Source: Chlamydia poikilotherma (GTDB taxonomy: Bacteria > Chlamydiota > Chlamydiia > Chlamydiales > Chlamydiaceae). From it: DNA of 64,000 nucleotides. The DNA lies in NCBI RefSeq assembly GCF_900239975.1, contig NZ_LS992154.1:1054001-1118000 (forward strand), read 5' to 3'. The notes under the pieces are model-generated. The model did no database searches. It had not been told where the DNA came from and saw nothing but the letters and a program-made list of their open reading frames with translations. Within the stretch, counting starts at the first letter, position 1, and every line of letters begins with the position of its first letter. A program made the translations under genes and the position numbers. This document shows positions 11,201 through 20,060 of this stretch, piece after piece.

Positions 11201-11902
11201 TCTCCGGAAGAACAGACAGTCAACTATCTCCATGTATTTGCCTTATTGAATCATCTCAAACAAATCTGCAACCATCCAGCAATCTTCTTTAAAAATCCTG
11301 ACAAATACCGAGAACACGAATCTGGAAAATGGGAAGCTTTTGTTCGACTTCTTCATGAGTCATTGTCCTCAGGATATAAGGTTGTTGTCTTCTCACAATA
11401 CATTCATATGATTCGTATTATTATGTTATATCTAGAAGAGATTGGCGTAAAATATGCCTCTATTCAAGGAAAATCCTTAAATAGAAAAGAAGAGATAGAA
11501 TATTTTACTACAGATCCTGAATGTCGTGTATTCGTAGGTTCATTACTCGCTGCGGGAACAGGAATTAACCTTACTGCCGGTAACGTTGTAATCATGTACG
11601 ATCGCTGGTGGAATCCAGCTAAAGAAAATCAAGCTTTGGACCGTGTTCATAGAATAGGGCAAAAAAATACCGTATTTATATATAAACTCATGACAGAGGA
11701 CACGTTAGAAGAACGTATCCACTACCTGATTGAAAAGAAAATCCGCTTACTAGATAAAGTTATCTCGACCCAAGATTCTAATATTCTCCATATGTTAAAT
11801 AGAGAAGATTTGATCACGATTCTATCGTATAAAGATGAACGCAACGGAGTGGATGACCCAACAAATAGCATTCCCGATGATACGGAAGAGTCTCTTCTTT
11901 AA
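8282..11902 (+). CDS. SNF2-family DNA helicase/translocase with N-terminal SWIM zinc finger
   Basis: A 1206-residue Swi2/Snf2-type ATPase. The N-terminus has a SWIM zinc motif of CxCxnCxH form (C64, C66, C72, H74), followed by a long bacterial SNF2-associated region. The ATPase core begins near residue 715: LRPYQNSGLLWLWFLY, Walker A DEMGLGKTHQ near 742, the DEAH-box variant DEIH near 838, LTGTPIEN, and the C-terminal helicase lobe ending in DRVHRIGQKNTVFIYK. Such proteins translocate on double-stranded DNA and displace bound proteins. In Chlamydia a plausible but unproven role is remodelling RNA polymerase or the histone-like Hc1/Hc2 complexes. By position it matches CT555. It starts 34 nt after brnQ. 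Confidence 0.93.
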   Translation: MVLNALAGFRQTAMDYLATNRQNIALDFSGDCYSIRIPDEDSPDGNWVSTLKFSGIDNLTFASCSCPDGDCCVHLMTAFFSAYDAHGWLPLHHKFDISFWYALFWKLFIEEAKLNAHGDRHYSITSSHATLEISALSPEAFTEWLAIIHQTPEPKTYTEKTFPQSVLYRIAKRFFFFSEAGARLDLIENSQGFPTHFAMQWEGISLKGEILDFATLEDLFPKINFSQTSLSGNYNDFSVTAVRVAPEESKIYFTITSIAQDYKNQPITTIGSVGYITGSQQVILTSQETFVSIYVISLLPENLKKQILSLLHYDSEERPIRYSIYFLRDSSISFSAYLDTPRDLENGKLIYPDFCYVPERGLFTVTGLLSSQISFVVKVDQVEEFLGNEGLLIREPGFEVFTDRVPEGQLTYNITQQGVLLFHYNTGDPAAIDIHYGPWTYYSGQGFFLQRKADLEIQDGLIVEANQIPSFIMKHEVVLRTIQNFFAPTPPLKNLFFEVHKETKGSGLYLKPIFQGLEEENCRLFGVFLYRENLGFNLLPTPLQSLCSLPKKIPPEQVPEFINQNFHNDKLVFADPQLCPPETFELVILAITRPHPSSPLHLHLELKTNIGSIPLGIVLQALRNKKAFAFTKAGFLNFQHCLFQFLKQFISAQKCLISENTVIATVTDIFKLDALAPLSTHEKVNASTSDLAFFSQLKAACLPPIPQSLFSTDHKLRPYQNSGLLWLWFLYNHRLSGLLCDEMGLGKTHQATALLDIVFQSAEPTERPKFLVVCPTSVLPHWEHTLATHLPTVSIFAFHGPNKPELLPPTDVIITSYGTLRQNYAKFYKISFTVTVFDEIHMAKNKNSQIHKILCRLDSQMKLGLTGTPIENNLLEFKGLLDIILPNYLPSDALFKKLFTKKNTAEIDDEIIPSQDLLLKLTRPFILRRTKKLVLPELPEKVESIIPCTLSPEQKKLYLSTLKREKAQIQQLESPEEQTVNYLHVFALLNHLKQICNHPAIFFKNPDKYREHESGKWEAFVRLLHESLSSGYKVVVFSQYIHMIRIIMLYLEEIGVKYASIQGKSLNRKEEIEYFTTDPECRVFVGSLLAAGTGINLTAGNVVIMYDRWWNPAKENQALDRVHRIGQKNTVFIYKLMTEDTLEERIHYLIEKKIRLLDKVISTQDSNILHMLNREDLITILSYKDERNGVDDPTNSIPDDTEESLL

Positions 11903-11925
11903 TATAGAAGAAATTAGGAAATATC

Positions 11926-12390
11926 TTATTCCGAAAGTTTCAAGTAGCCGCGATAAGCAAACACAGCACCGACAATACCGTAAATGTAGGCTCGGTTTTT
12001 AGGCCATGTCAACGTCAACCCAGCATCTGTAGCAAACAAGAGAATAATCAAAGCAAAAGCTAAAAATCCTGCGCCTAAAAATAAGGCAACAAGTGGCCAA
12101 TGCTGTAACCAATTCCAATCAGCTTCAGATTGTTCGGTGGGTTTTTGGAAAGTATTTTGATCACTAAGAACAGCTTCCCAATCCTCTGAAGAAACAGCAA
12201 AAAGATCTTCAGATTCTCCCTTTGTGGAGCCTTCTGGGAAAGAAATATGGCATGAGGAGAATCCTCCCGAAGCTACCGGAGGGTCTTGAAGAAATGCACT
12301 ACAATAGGGGCATTGCGGCATATGCATAGATACGCTACCTTCGCACTTCCAACATGTGCGCTGCATCTCTGCTTCTTTAGCAAATGGCAT
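11926..12390 (-). CDS. Zinc-ribbon membrane protein (CT556-like), function unknown
   Basis: A 154-residue protein with an N-terminal CWKC...CPYC pair (Cys-x2-Cys twice, 12 residues between the pairs), typical of a small rubredoxin-like zinc ribbon. Next comes an acidic linker (about residues 40-95). Two hydrophobic segments follow (WPLVALFLGAGFLAFALIIL and YIYGIVGAVFAYRGYL). The zinc ribbon is probably cytosolic. I chose ATG 12390 because GGAAGG lies 9 nt upstream; ATG 12366 (MQRTCWKC) is an alternative. The gene converges with the helicase gene with only 23 nt between them. No function is assigned. Confidence 0.85.
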   Translation of the reverse strand: MPFAKEAEMQRTCWKCEGSVSMHMPQCPYCSAFLQDPPVASGGFSSCHISFPEGSTKGESEDLFAVSSEDWEAVLSDQNTFQKPTEQSEADWNWLQHWPLVALFLGAGFLAFALIILLFATDAGLTLTWPKNRAYIYGIVGAVFAYRGYLKLSE

Positions 12391-12650
12391 GGCAACCTAC
12401 CTTCCCTAAATTAGGATTTATATAAAGAAACAGAAAGTTTCTTATATATCGATTTGTACACACTACGACTAATTAGAGTACACAACTTAAATTATAATTT
12501 CTATTGGGAAAAAATCAATGCTGAAAATTAATCTTTAGATCTAGAATAAGCAAAAAGCTCTTCATAAAATAATATTACGACCTAGCGTCTTAAAAAAGAT
12601 CTTCTTAAGAACTTTTAAATTTCGATACTTATGAGAATTGGGAACAAAAT
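12391..12650. other. Divergent intergenic region upstream of lpdA
   Basis: A 260-nt AT-rich stretch between the start codons of the zinc-ribbon gene and lpdA. It contains a short inverted repeat, AAGAAAC-AGAAA-GTTTCTT, near 12424-12442. I see no coding sequence, RNA gene or convincing promoter pair, though promoters for both genes must lie here. Confidence 0.5.
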
Positions 12651-14039
12651 ATGAGTACAGATTTTGACTGTGTTGTTATTGGTGCTGGACCTGGGGGTTA
12701 CGTTGCAGCAATTACTGCAGCGCAACAAGGATTAAAGACTGCGCTGATCGAAGAACAACAAGCCGGAGGCACATGTTTAAATCGTGGCTGTATTCCCTCT
12801 AAAGCTCTATTAGTGGGCGCGGGTATTGTTTCCCAAATTAAACATGCCAAGCAATTCGGGATAAACATTGACGGTTATTCTATAGATTATCCTGCAATGG
12901 TCCAAAGAAAAAATACTGTCATTAATGGCATACGTCAGGGATTAGAGGGTTTGATACGCAGTAATAAAATTACTGTCTTCAATGGCCGAGGATCTTTAAT
13001 TTCATCCACTGAGGTAAGAGTTAAAGGTCAAGATACCACAGTTCTCAAAGCTAAACATATTATCATAGCTACAGGATCAGAATCACGTCCTTTCCCAGGA
13101 GTTCCTTTCTCATCCCGCGTCTTATGCTCAACGGGCATTTTAAACCTCTCAGAACTTCCTAGAAAGCTCGCTATTATCGGCGGTGGCGTTATTGGTTGTG
13201 AATTTGCTTCTCTGTTCAATACTTTAGGAGTAGAAATCACTATCATAGAAGTCGCTGATCAAATTCTTTCCGTAAACAATGCTGACATTTCTAGAACGAT
13301 GTTGGATAAGTTTTCACGCCAAGGAATTCGCGTGATTACTAAAGCATCCATTGGACATTTAGAAGATCTTAGTGACCGAGTAAAAATCACTGTGAATGAT
13401 CAGGCAGAAGAATACGACTATGTTCTAGTTGCCATTGGACGTCAATTCAACACTACCAACATTGGGTTGGACAATGCTGGAGTGATTGCCGATGAGCGTG
13501 GTATTATCCCTGTAGATGAGACTATGAGAACCAACGTTACGAATATTTTTGCTATTGGAGATATCACAGGAAAATGGTTACTTGCTCACGTTGCTTCCCA
13601 TCAGGGAATTGTTGCAGGTAGAAATGCTGCGGGTCATAACGAAGTTATGGATTATTCAGCAGTACCCGCAGTAATTTTTACCTTCCCAGAAGTTGCTATG
13701 GTAGGTCTTTCTTTAGAAGCCGCTCAACAACAAAGTATTCCTGCGAAACTCACTAAGTTTCCTTTTAAAGCTATTGGCAAGGCTGTAGCTATGGCAGAAG
13801 CCGATGGATTTGCAGCTATTATTAGCCATGAAACTACACAACAGATTCTCGGTGCTTATGTGGTAGGTCCTCATGCAGCATCATTAATTGCAGAAATGAC
13901 ATTGGCAGTACGTAATGAGCTAACTCTACCTTGTATCTATGAAACTATACATGCTCACCCAACTCTTGCTGAAGTCTGGGCAGAAAGTGCTCTATTAGCA
14001 ACAAACCATCCTCTACACTTACCTCCGCCAAAACTATGA
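12651..14039 (+). CDS. lpdA: Dihydrolipoamide dehydrogenase (E3)
   Basis: Flavoprotein E3 subunit that reoxidises dihydrolipoyl groups of the 2-oxoacid dehydrogenase complexes with NAD. The 462 residues have the FAD-binding [10 protein letters not shown], the redox-active disulphide [13 protein letters not shown] (C42 and C47), the NAD-binding [13 protein letters not shown], the second FAD motif IFAIGDI, and the C-terminal HAHPTLAE with the catalytic His and Glu. The last codon overlaps the lipA start by four nucleotides (ATGA), so lpdA and lipA are translationally coupled. Together they provide the lipoyl-complex E3 enzyme and lipoate synthesis. Confidence 0.97.
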   Translation: MSTDFDCVVIGAGPGGYVAAITAAQQGLKTALIEEQQAGGTCLNRGCIPSKALLVGAGIVSQIKHAKQFGINIDGYSIDYPAMVQRKNTVINGIRQGLEGLIRSNKITVFNGRGSLISSTEVRVKGQDTTVLKAKHIIIATGSESRPFPGVPFSSRVLCSTGILNLSELPRKLAIIGGGVIGCEFASLFNTLGVEITIIEVADQILSVNNADISRTMLDKFSRQGIRVITKASIGHLEDLSDRVKITVNDQAEEYDYVLVAIGRQFNTTNIGLDNAGVIADERGIIPVDETMRTNVTNIFAIGDITGKWLLAHVASHQGIVAGRNAAGHNEVMDYSAVPAVIFTFPEVAMVGLSLEAAQQQSIPAKLTKFPFKAIGKAVAMAEADGFAAIISHETTQQILGAYVVGPHAASLIAEMTLAVRNELTLPCIYETIHAHPTLAEVWAESALLATNHPLHLPPPKL

Positions 14040-14974
14040 ATGAAGTTCCCGATGAAACACACAAACCTCAACAAGGTAAACGTTTCGCCGAACGTCTTCC
14101 TAAATGGCTAAGGCAAGTTTTACCTAAAGGTTCTGTCTTTGTCCATACGGATGCAACTATAAAGCGTACGGGAATGGCTACAGTATGTGAAGAGGCCTTA
14201 TGCCCTAACCGTACAAGCTGCTGGTCAAGAAAGACAGCAACATACCTAGCTTTAGGAGAGGCATGCACTAGACGCTGCGGATTCTGTAATATTGACTTTA
14301 CGAAAAAACCCATATCTCCTGATCCCGAGGAGCCTCAAAAAATTGCAGAATCAGCAAAAGTTCTTCAGCTTAAGCACATTGTTTTAACTATGGTAGCTCG
14401 CGATGATTTAGAGGACGGTGGGGCAAGTTGCTTAGTTCGTATTATTGACACTCTACATCAGGAGATCCCAGAGTCTACTGTAGAAATGCTAGCCTCAGAT
14501 TTTCAAGGAAATGTTGATGCTCTACACAGATTGTTAGATTCAAGATTAACTATTTATAATCATAACGTGGAAACCGTTGAACGGTTAACTCCGGTAGTAC
14601 GGCATAAAGCAACATATCGCAGATCTTTATTTATGTTGGAGCAAGCAGCTTTATATCTCCCCGATCTTAAAATCAAATCAGGAATTATGGTCGGACTTGG
14701 AGAGCAAGAAAGTGAAGTAAAACAAACATTAAAAGATCTTGCAAATCATGGAGTAAAAATCGTCACTATAGGGCAATACCTACGTCCTTCTAGATTACAT
14801 ATACCAGTAAAAAGCTATGTCTCTCCCGAAACTTTTGATTACTACCGTACAATGGGAGAGTCTTTAGGACTCTTTGTTTATGCAGGACCTTTCGTTCGCT
14901 CTAGCTTCAATGCTGATATCGTTTTACATGACCTCGAAAATAAACAATCTGAAGTAGCAAAAAGTCCGAACTAA
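14036..14974 (+). CDS. lipA: Lipoyl synthase (radical SAM)
   Basis: Inserts two sulphur atoms into octanoyl groups on E2 and H proteins to form lipoyl groups. The 312-residue protein has both cluster motifs: the auxiliary [4Fe-4S] motif C-x4-C-x5-C ([12 protein letters not shown]) and the radical SAM motif C-x3-C-x2-C (CTRRCGFC). Other conserved segments are ARDDLEDGG and [11 protein letters not shown], and near the C-terminus a Ser of the RSSF segment that binds the auxiliary cluster in the family. It overlaps lpdA by ATGA. Its stop codon is followed by 204 nt before the type III secretion operon. Confidence 0.97.
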   Translation: MNEVPDETHKPQQGKRFAERLPKWLRQVLPKGSVFVHTDATIKRTGMATVCEEALCPNRTSCWSRKTATYLALGEACTRRCGFCNIDFTKKPISPDPEEPQKIAESAKVLQLKHIVLTMVARDDLEDGGASCLVRIIDTLHQEIPESTVEMLASDFQGNVDALHRLLDSRLTIYNHNVETVERLTPVVRHKATYRRSLFMLEQAALYLPDLKIKSGIMVGLGEQESEVKQTLKDLANHGVKIVTIGQYLRPSRLHIPVKSYVSPETFDYYRTMGESLGLFVYAGPFVRSSFNADIVLHDLENKQSEVAKSPN

Positions 14975-15048
14975 TCTGCATTTTCGTGCTTATTTTTTTA
15001 AAGCAGCTTTGTTTATAAACATCTTTTTTAGATCTAAACTTGTATAAC

Positions 15049-15060
15049 TATAACGTTATA
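15049..15060. promoter_or_regulatory. 12-bp palindrome upstream of the type III secretion operon
   Basis: TATAACGTTATA is a perfect palindrome in the 204-nt gap between lipA and sctJ, about 120 nt before the sctJ start. It could be a regulator site or part of an AT-rich promoter, but no second copy or known binding protein supports this. Confidence 0.25.
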
Positions 15061-15178
15061 TAAAAGAGTTTTTACCATCTCATGTTGATAGAAATCAAAA
15101 ACATATTTATTGTTTAATGTTCACGATTGGCACTAATCCCCCCTTTTGTTATGGTGAGTAAAAAGGTATGCGTGGGTT

Positions 15179-16174
15179 ATGTTTCGTAGTTCTATTTCTT
15201 GGTGCTTATTCTTTGTAATGACCTTATTTTGCTGTACAAGTTGCAGCAGCAGATCGCTAATCGTTCATGGGCTTCCAGGAAGAGAAGCTAATGAGATTGT
15301 CGTTCTTCTTGTTAGCAAAGGAGTCGCTGCACAAAAGCAACCACAAGCTGCAGCTTCTACAGGGGGAGCCGCTGCCGAACAACTATGGGATATTGCTGTT
15401 CCCGCTGCGCAAATTACTGAAGCTTTAGCAATTTTAAATCAAGCTGGTCTTCCTCGGATGAAGGGGACGAGCCTCTTAGATCTATTCGCAAAGCAAGGTC
15501 TTGTTCCATCAGAAATGCAAGAAAAGATCCGTTATCAAGAAGGTCTTTCGGAGCAGATGGCTTCTACTATTAGAAAGATGGATGGAATTGTAGATGCTAG
15601 CGTACAAATTTCTTTCACAACAGAAACTGAAGACAATCTTCCTTTAACAGCGTCCGTCTACATCAAACATCGTGGAGTTTTAGATAATCCAAATAGCATC
15701 ATGGTTTCTAAAATTAAACGCTTAGTTGCCAGTGCTGTTCCAGGTCTTTCTACAGAAAACGTTTCCGTTATTAGTGATCGCGCTTCTTATAGTGATATTA
15801 CTATTAATGGTCCTTGGGGACTATCCGATGAAATCGATTATGTCTCCGTATGGGGAATCATCTTAGCGAAATCTTCATTAGGTAAATTCCGTCTCATCTT
15901 TTATTTCTTAATACTTACCTTATTCGTTATCTCTTGTGGGTTACTTTGGGTAATTTGGAAAACACATACATTGATTCTTTCCTTAGGTGGAGCTAAAGGT
16001 TTCTTCGATCCCTCTCCATATTCTAAAGTTGCTGTAGAAGTTAAGAAACCTGAAGAAGGTACTGGAGAGAAAAAAGAAGGACAAGCAACGCAACCTAATC
16101 AAGAGGAAGCGGAAGGTCCTAAAGACAATGCGCCAGAGGCATCAGAAGGAAACGAAGAAAATGAGGATGTCTAG
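15179..16174 (+). CDS. sctJ: Type III secretion inner-membrane ring lipoprotein SctJ (CdsJ)
   Basis: Forms one of the inner-membrane rings of the type III secretion basal body. A lipoprotein-type signal peptide (MFRSSISWCLFFVMTLFCCT, then SC) is followed by the two YscJ/FliF ring-building domains, with conserved VLLVSKGVAAQK, LPRMKGTSLLDLFAKQ and RYQEGLSEQMASTIRKMDG. A transmembrane segment lies near residue 240-260, then an acidic Glu-rich cytosolic tail (residues 285-331). The 331 residues match the chlamydial SctJ length. An out-of-frame ATG lies 11 nt upstream; the chosen ATG gives the signal peptide. It is first in an operon with the sctK-slot gene, sctL, R, S and T. Confidence 0.96.
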   Translation: MFRSSISWCLFFVMTLFCCTSCSSRSLIVHGLPGREANEIVVLLVSKGVAAQKQPQAAASTGGAAAEQLWDIAVPAAQITEALAILNQAGLPRMKGTSLLDLFAKQGLVPSEMQEKIRYQEGLSEQMASTIRKMDGIVDASVQISFTTETEDNLPLTASVYIKHRGVLDNPNSIMVSKIKRLVASAVPGLSTENVSVISDRASYSDITINGPWGLSDEIDYVSVWGIILAKSSLGKFRLIFYFLILTLFVISCGLLWVIWKTHTLILSLGGAKGFFDPSPYSKVAVEVKKPEEGTGEKKEGQATQPNQEEAEGPKDNAPEASEGNEENEDV

Positions 16175-17007
16175 TGACCGCCAATACTTTTGGAACTTTA
16201 AACATCTTAATGAAGTATTCCAAAGAGGATGATCTTGCAAATTTTCTTCCAGAAAATCTCCTAGTCACACCTACACACCATGAAGATATTCCTCTAAGTT
16301 CTTTATCTTTTACCATGTGTTGGTTAGCAACAATTCATCCCTCATGGATTAGCGTAGCTATTAAAGACTTCCCAGAAGTAATACAAAGCCAATTACTCTC
16401 TTGGTTGCCAGACTCTTTAATTCAGGAATTAACTCCACTACTTCCAGGGATTTCCATTGCAAAACAACGTTGCTCTAATTTCGGAGCTTTCTACCTATTA
16501 GATATGTTGAGCAAAAAAATCCGTCCTCCAGGAATTACTGAAGAGATATTTCTTCCACTCTCGCCGTTCAATGCTATGCTATATTATTCAGGAACGACGA
16601 AGATGACATTGATTAATTGCTTAGGATTATTCGCTATAGCAAAAGAACTAAGAAATATTGTTGATAAAGTGATCATCGATCGTGTACATAAAGTCCTTTC
16701 TCCTACGGAACAACTGTTTCTATCTTATTGCCAATCACATCCTATGAAACATCTTGAAACAACTGAATTTTTAGTTTCTTGGGATAGCGATAATGATTTC
16801 CGTAATTTTATTCACAAACAAGGCTTACAGTTTCTTGCTATAGCATTGGCAAAAGAAGACGCCTCCTTCCTTTGGTATTTTCTACGTAGGTTGGATATCG
16901 GCCGGGGATATATTTTTGAACAAGCTCTACGAAAATCTTATGAACATCCCCATAGTGACTATTTTAAGAACCAGTTAGAATTATGTATTAAGATCTTAGT
17001 ACAATAA
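16174..17007 (+). CDS. Type III secretion protein in the SctK position (CT560-like)
   Basis: A 277-residue soluble protein, probably cytosolic, with no signal peptide or membrane segment. The GTG start overlaps the last base of the sctJ stop (TAGTG), with GAGG as ribosome-binding site, so it is tightly coupled to sctJ. In many type III systems the gene between sctJ and sctL encodes SctK, the sorting-platform adaptor. Position and size make this a reasonable SctK candidate, but I see no diagnostic motif. The family is usually recorded as hypothetical in Chlamydia. It is rich in Leu and aromatic residues (for example FTMCWLATIHPSWISVAIKD). Confidence 0.85.
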   Translation: MTANTFGTLNILMKYSKEDDLANFLPENLLVTPTHHEDIPLSSLSFTMCWLATIHPSWISVAIKDFPEVIQSQLLSWLPDSLIQELTPLLPGISIAKQRCSNFGAFYLLDMLSKKIRPPGITEEIFLPLSPFNAMLYYSGTTKMTLINCLGLFAIAKELRNIVDKVIIDRVHKVLSPTEQLFLSYCQSHPMKHLETTEFLVSWDSDNDFRNFIHKQGLQFLAIALAKEDASFLWYFLRRLDIGRGYIFEQALRKSYEHPHSDYFKNQLELCIKILVQ

Positions 17008-17171
17008 GATCTCTATAACTCAGAGCATGAAATAAAACATAGAGAGACTTTCTTTTTTCTCCTTGCGTATGAGTCGAATGTTAATAATAAGGAATTAAAA
17101 CAACAAAAGAAGGAGCAGCGTTTCCTCCCTAAACTTTAAGAAATCTCAGGGTTTTCTACGCTGTCAAATGG

Positions 17172-17861
17172 ATGAAGTTTTTTAGTTTAATTTTTAAACA
17201 TGATGAAGTCGCACCGAATAAAAAAATCCTTTCTCCTGAGGCTTTTTCAGCTCTGCTTGATGCTAAAGAACTCCTAGACAAAACAAAAGAAGATAGCGAA
17301 TCTTACACTAATGAAACAAAACAAGAGTGTGAAGTACTTCGTAAAGAAGCTAAAGATCAAGGATTCAAAGAAGGCAGTGAACAATGGAGTTCTCAGCTTG
17401 CTTATTTAGAAAAAGAAACCCATGATCTTCGTAATAAAGTTAAGGAAGCACTGGTTCCTTTAGCAATTGCTAGTGTGAAAAAGATTCTCGGTAAAGAATT
17501 AGAAATTCATCCTGAAGCGATAGTTTCTATCATTGCCAAAGCATTAAAAGAACTTACACAACATAAAAAAATTATTATTCACGTAAATCCAAAAGATCTT
17601 CCAATTGTTGAGCAAAATCGTCCTGAGTTGAAGAAAATTGTCGAGTATGCTGACTCTCTAATCATTGCCCCTAAAGCTGATGTTACCCAAGGGGGTTGTG
17701 TTATAGAGACAGAAGCTGGTATTGTAAACGCTCAATTGGATGTACAATTAGCTGCTTTAGAAAAAGCGTTCTCTACTATACTAAAACAACAAAATCCTGT
17801 AGATGAACCTCAACCTAAGCAACAAGCACCTGCAGATGAAACTCAGGGCAAGCAAAAATAA
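17172..17861 (+). CDS. sctL: Type III secretion ATPase regulator/stator SctL (CdsL)
   Basis: Stator-like protein that links the SctN ATPase to the sorting platform. The 229-residue sequence has an Asp/Glu/Lys-rich coiled-coil N-terminal half (for example KEAKDQGFKEGSEQW) and the conserved FliH/YscL C-terminal domain (ALVPLAIASVKKILGKELE, then IIIHVNPKDLPIVE and GGCVIETEAGIVNAQLDVQL). A low-complexity Gln/Pro tail ends the protein. The start MKFFSLIF agrees with the chlamydial family. A 164-nt gap before it, unusual inside this operon, contains no ORF that I can support, so it may hold an internal promoter. The ATPase gene sctN is not in this window. Confidence 0.94.
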   Translation: MKFFSLIFKHDEVAPNKKILSPEAFSALLDAKELLDKTKEDSESYTNETKQECEVLRKEAKDQGFKEGSEQWSSQLAYLEKETHDLRNKVKEALVPLAIASVKKILGKELEIHPEAIVSIIAKALKELTQHKKIIIHVNPKDLPIVEQNRPELKKIVEYADSLIIAPKADVTQGGCVIETEAGIVNAQLDVQLAALEKAFSTILKQQNPVDEPQPKQQAPADETQGKQK

Positions 17862-17875
17862 AGGTATTTGACATC

Positions 17876-18787
17876 ATGCGTTTCATTTTTCGTACTTTCC
17901 TTTGTATGTTTATCTTGAGCGCACCGTGGTGTTTTGCAGATACCTACGAGTCGTCTTGCTCTTCTCGTTGTAACTCCCCTACATCTACAGAATTATCAAT
18001 AGTTGCTCAACAACCTGAGGTAAAAAAAACTTACCCTCAGCCGACTTTCCGAGAAAGAGTAACTGCTAATGATGTACTCCCTCAAGAACATCTTTCTGAA
18101 GGGAGTTTTTCGGATACATATCCCGATCTGACAACACAAGCAATTATCTTAATTTTCTTAGCGTTATCACCTTTCCTTGTGATGTTGCTAACATCATATT
18201 TAAAAATTATCATCACTCTTGTTCTATTAAGGAATGCTTTGGGTGTTCAACAAACACCGCCTAGCCAGGTCCTTAACGGTATAGCATTGATTCTTTCTAT
18301 TTATGTGATGTTTCCTACGGGAGTTGCTATGTACAACGACGCTAGGAAAGAGATACAAGGAAATACTATTCCTAGAGATTTATTTTCTGCAGAAGGAGCT
18401 GAAACTGTTTTCGTAGCATTAAACAAATCTAAAGAGCCTTTGCGATCCTTTTTAATACGCAATACACCGAAAGCTCAGATCCAAAGTTTTTATAAGATTT
18501 CTCAAAAAACGTTTCCACAAGAGATCCGTGAGCATATGACAGCCTCGGATTTCGTGATTATTATTCCTGCTTTTATTATGGGGCAGATTAAAAATGCTTT
18601 TGAAATTGGCGTTCTAATTTACCTACCGTTTTTTGTGATTGATCTGGTCACAGCAAACGTTTTGGTAGCTATGCAAATGATGATGCTTTCTCCATTATCT
18701 ATTTCGCTACCGTTAAAATTACTTCTTGTCGTGATGGTGGATGGTTGGACGTTATTACTTCAAGGTCTCATGATTAGCTTTAAATAG
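17876..18787 (+). CDS. sctR: Type III secretion export apparatus protein SctR (CdsR)
   Basis: Core component of the inner-membrane export gate that, with SctS and SctT, forms a helical assembly around the secretion channel. An N-terminal signal-like segment (MRFIFRTFLCMFILSAPWCF) and a variable periplasmic stretch to about residue 85 precede the FliP/SctR domain. Conserved segments include LSPFLVMLLTSYLKIIIT, LRNALGVQQTPPSQVLNGIA and FIIGVL-like helices ending in MVDGWTLLLQGLM. The 303-residue length is larger than in other bacteria because of the N-terminal extension, which is normal in Chlamydia. It is followed 9 nt later by sctS. Confidence 0.96.
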   Translation: MRFIFRTFLCMFILSAPWCFADTYESSCSSRCNSPTSTELSIVAQQPEVKKTYPQPTFRERVTANDVLPQEHLSEGSFSDTYPDLTTQAIILIFLALSPFLVMLLTSYLKIIITLVLLRNALGVQQTPPSQVLNGIALILSIYVMFPTGVAMYNDARKEIQGNTIPRDLFSAEGAETVFVALNKSKEPLRSFLIRNTPKAQIQSFYKISQKTFPQEIREHMTASDFVIIIPAFIMGQIKNAFEIGVLIYLPFFVIDLVTANVLVAMQMMMLSPLSISLPLKLLLVVMVDGWTLLLQGLMISFK

Positions 18788-18796
18788 GGATATGCC

Positions 18797-19081
18797 GTGA
18801 TAACACTTGCAGCAAGTTTTAAATCTATGCTCTTTGAGTATTCATATCAGTCATTGTTACTGATTTTGATTATCTCTGCGCCTCCTATTATCCTTGCCTC
18901 TATTGTTGGTATCATGGTCGCAATTTTCCAAGCCGCAACGCAAATCCAAGAGCAAACATTCGCTTTTGCTATTAAACTCGTTGTTATTTTTGGTACCTTG
19001 ATGATTTCCGGAGGATGGTTAAGCAATATGATTTTCCGTTTTGCTTCTCAGATCTTCCAAAACTTTTATAAATGGAAATAA
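18797..19081 (+). CDS. sctS: Type III secretion export apparatus protein SctS (CdsS)
   Basis: A 94-residue FliQ/SctS family protein with two transmembrane helices (LLLILIISAPPIILASIVG and FAFAIKLVVIFGTLMISGGW), joined by the conserved loop containing QAATQIQEQTF. It packs around SctR in the export gate. The start is GTG at 18797, with AGGGAT just upstream; no in-frame ATG lies upstream within the gap. It sits between sctR and sctT, as in most type III systems. Confidence 0.95.
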   Translation: MITLAASFKSMLFEYSYQSLLLILIISAPPIILASIVGIMVAIFQAATQIQEQTFAFAIKLVVIFGTLMISGGWLSNMIFRFASQIFQNFYKWK

Positions 19082-19087
19082 ACAGCT

Positions 19088-19957
19088 ATGGCAATCTCTT
19101 TACCAGAGCTTGTTTCTGTTTTTGGTTCTTCATATCTTGATTATATTTTGCAAAAGCCTCCTGCCTATGTTTGGAGCGTTTTTTTGCTTCTTTTATCTCG
19201 ATTACTTCCCATATTTGCTATTGTTCCCTTCCTGGGAGGTAAGTTATTCCCAGCACCTATTAAAATAGGTATTGCGCTCTCTTGGGTGGCTATTATTTTT
19301 CCTAAGGTATTGATGAGCACCCATATTGCAAACTATCTAGATGATGACGTGTTCTATATCCTCATTGTCAAAGAGCTCTGCATAGGCACGTTAATTGGTT
19401 TCATCTTATCTTTTCCTTTCTATGCCGCCCAATCTGCAGGATCGTTTATTACCAACCAACAGGGTATTCAAGGTTTAGAAGGAGCAACATCACTGATTTC
19501 CATTGAGCAAACTTCTCCTCATGGAATCTTCTATCATTACTTTGTAACTATAGTTTTCTGGCTTGCTGGAGGACATAGGATTGTTTTAACAATCTTACTA
19601 CAGTCTCTGGAAATAATTCCTATTCATAAGTTTCTCCCTATGGAGATGATGTCCTTAGATGCGCCGATTTGGATTACGCTAATCAAAATGTGTCAGCTAT
19701 GTCTTGTTATGACTATCCAACTTAGTGCCCCAGCAGCAGTAGCCATGCTCATGTCCGATCTATTCTTAGGAATTATCAATAGGATGGCTCCACAGGTTCA
19801 GGTTATTTATCTTCTTTCTGCTTTGAAAGCCTTCATGGGTCTATTATTCTTAACTCTTGCTTGGTGGTTCATAGTCAAGCAAATCGACTATTTCACTTTA
19901 GCGTGGTTTAAGGAAGCTCCCATCATGCTTTTAGGATCGAGCCCTAAAGTTCTATAG
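19088..19957 (+). CDS. sctT: Type III secretion export apparatus protein SctT (CdsT)
   Basis: A 289-residue FliR/SctT family protein with about six membrane segments that completes the SctRST export gate. Conserved features are the ARLLPIF-like early helix (here SRLLPIFAIVPFLGGKLFP), LIGFILSFPFYAAQSAGSFI with the following QQGI, and the later APAAVAMLMSDLFLGIINRMAPQVQV. It starts 6 nt after sctS and ends the operon. A stem-loop at 20011-20040 lies between it and the convergent Inc-like gene. Confidence 0.96.
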   Translation: MAISLPELVSVFGSSYLDYILQKPPAYVWSVFLLLLSRLLPIFAIVPFLGGKLFPAPIKIGIALSWVAIIFPKVLMSTHIANYLDDDVFYILIVKELCIGTLIGFILSFPFYAAQSAGSFITNQQGIQGLEGATSLISIEQTSPHGIFYHYFVTIVFWLAGGHRIVLTILLQSLEIIPIHKFLPMEMMSLDAPIWITLIKMCQLCLVMTIQLSAPAAVAMLMSDLFLGIINRMAPQVQVIYLLSALKAFMGLLFLTLAWWFIVKQIDYFTLAWFKEAPIMLLGSSPKVL

Positions 19958-20010
19958 GAAAAGAACTTTCTAAAATAACGCTAGTTGTAGAAAAAAATAG
20001 AAGTACAGCG

Positions 20011-20040
20011 GAAAAAAGCTACCTAAATTAAGCAGCTTTT
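20011..20040 (-). terminator. Bidirectional terminator between sctT and the Inc-like gene
   Basis: AAAAGCT and AGCTTTT pair around a 13-nt loop, and GCG/CGC flank the stem. On the minus strand the hairpin ends in TTTTTT, so termination should favour the minus-strand gene. The plus strand has only TTTTC, giving weaker termination for sctT. Confidence 0.45.
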
Positions 20041-20060
20041 CTCGCTAAAGTTTCTCTAGA

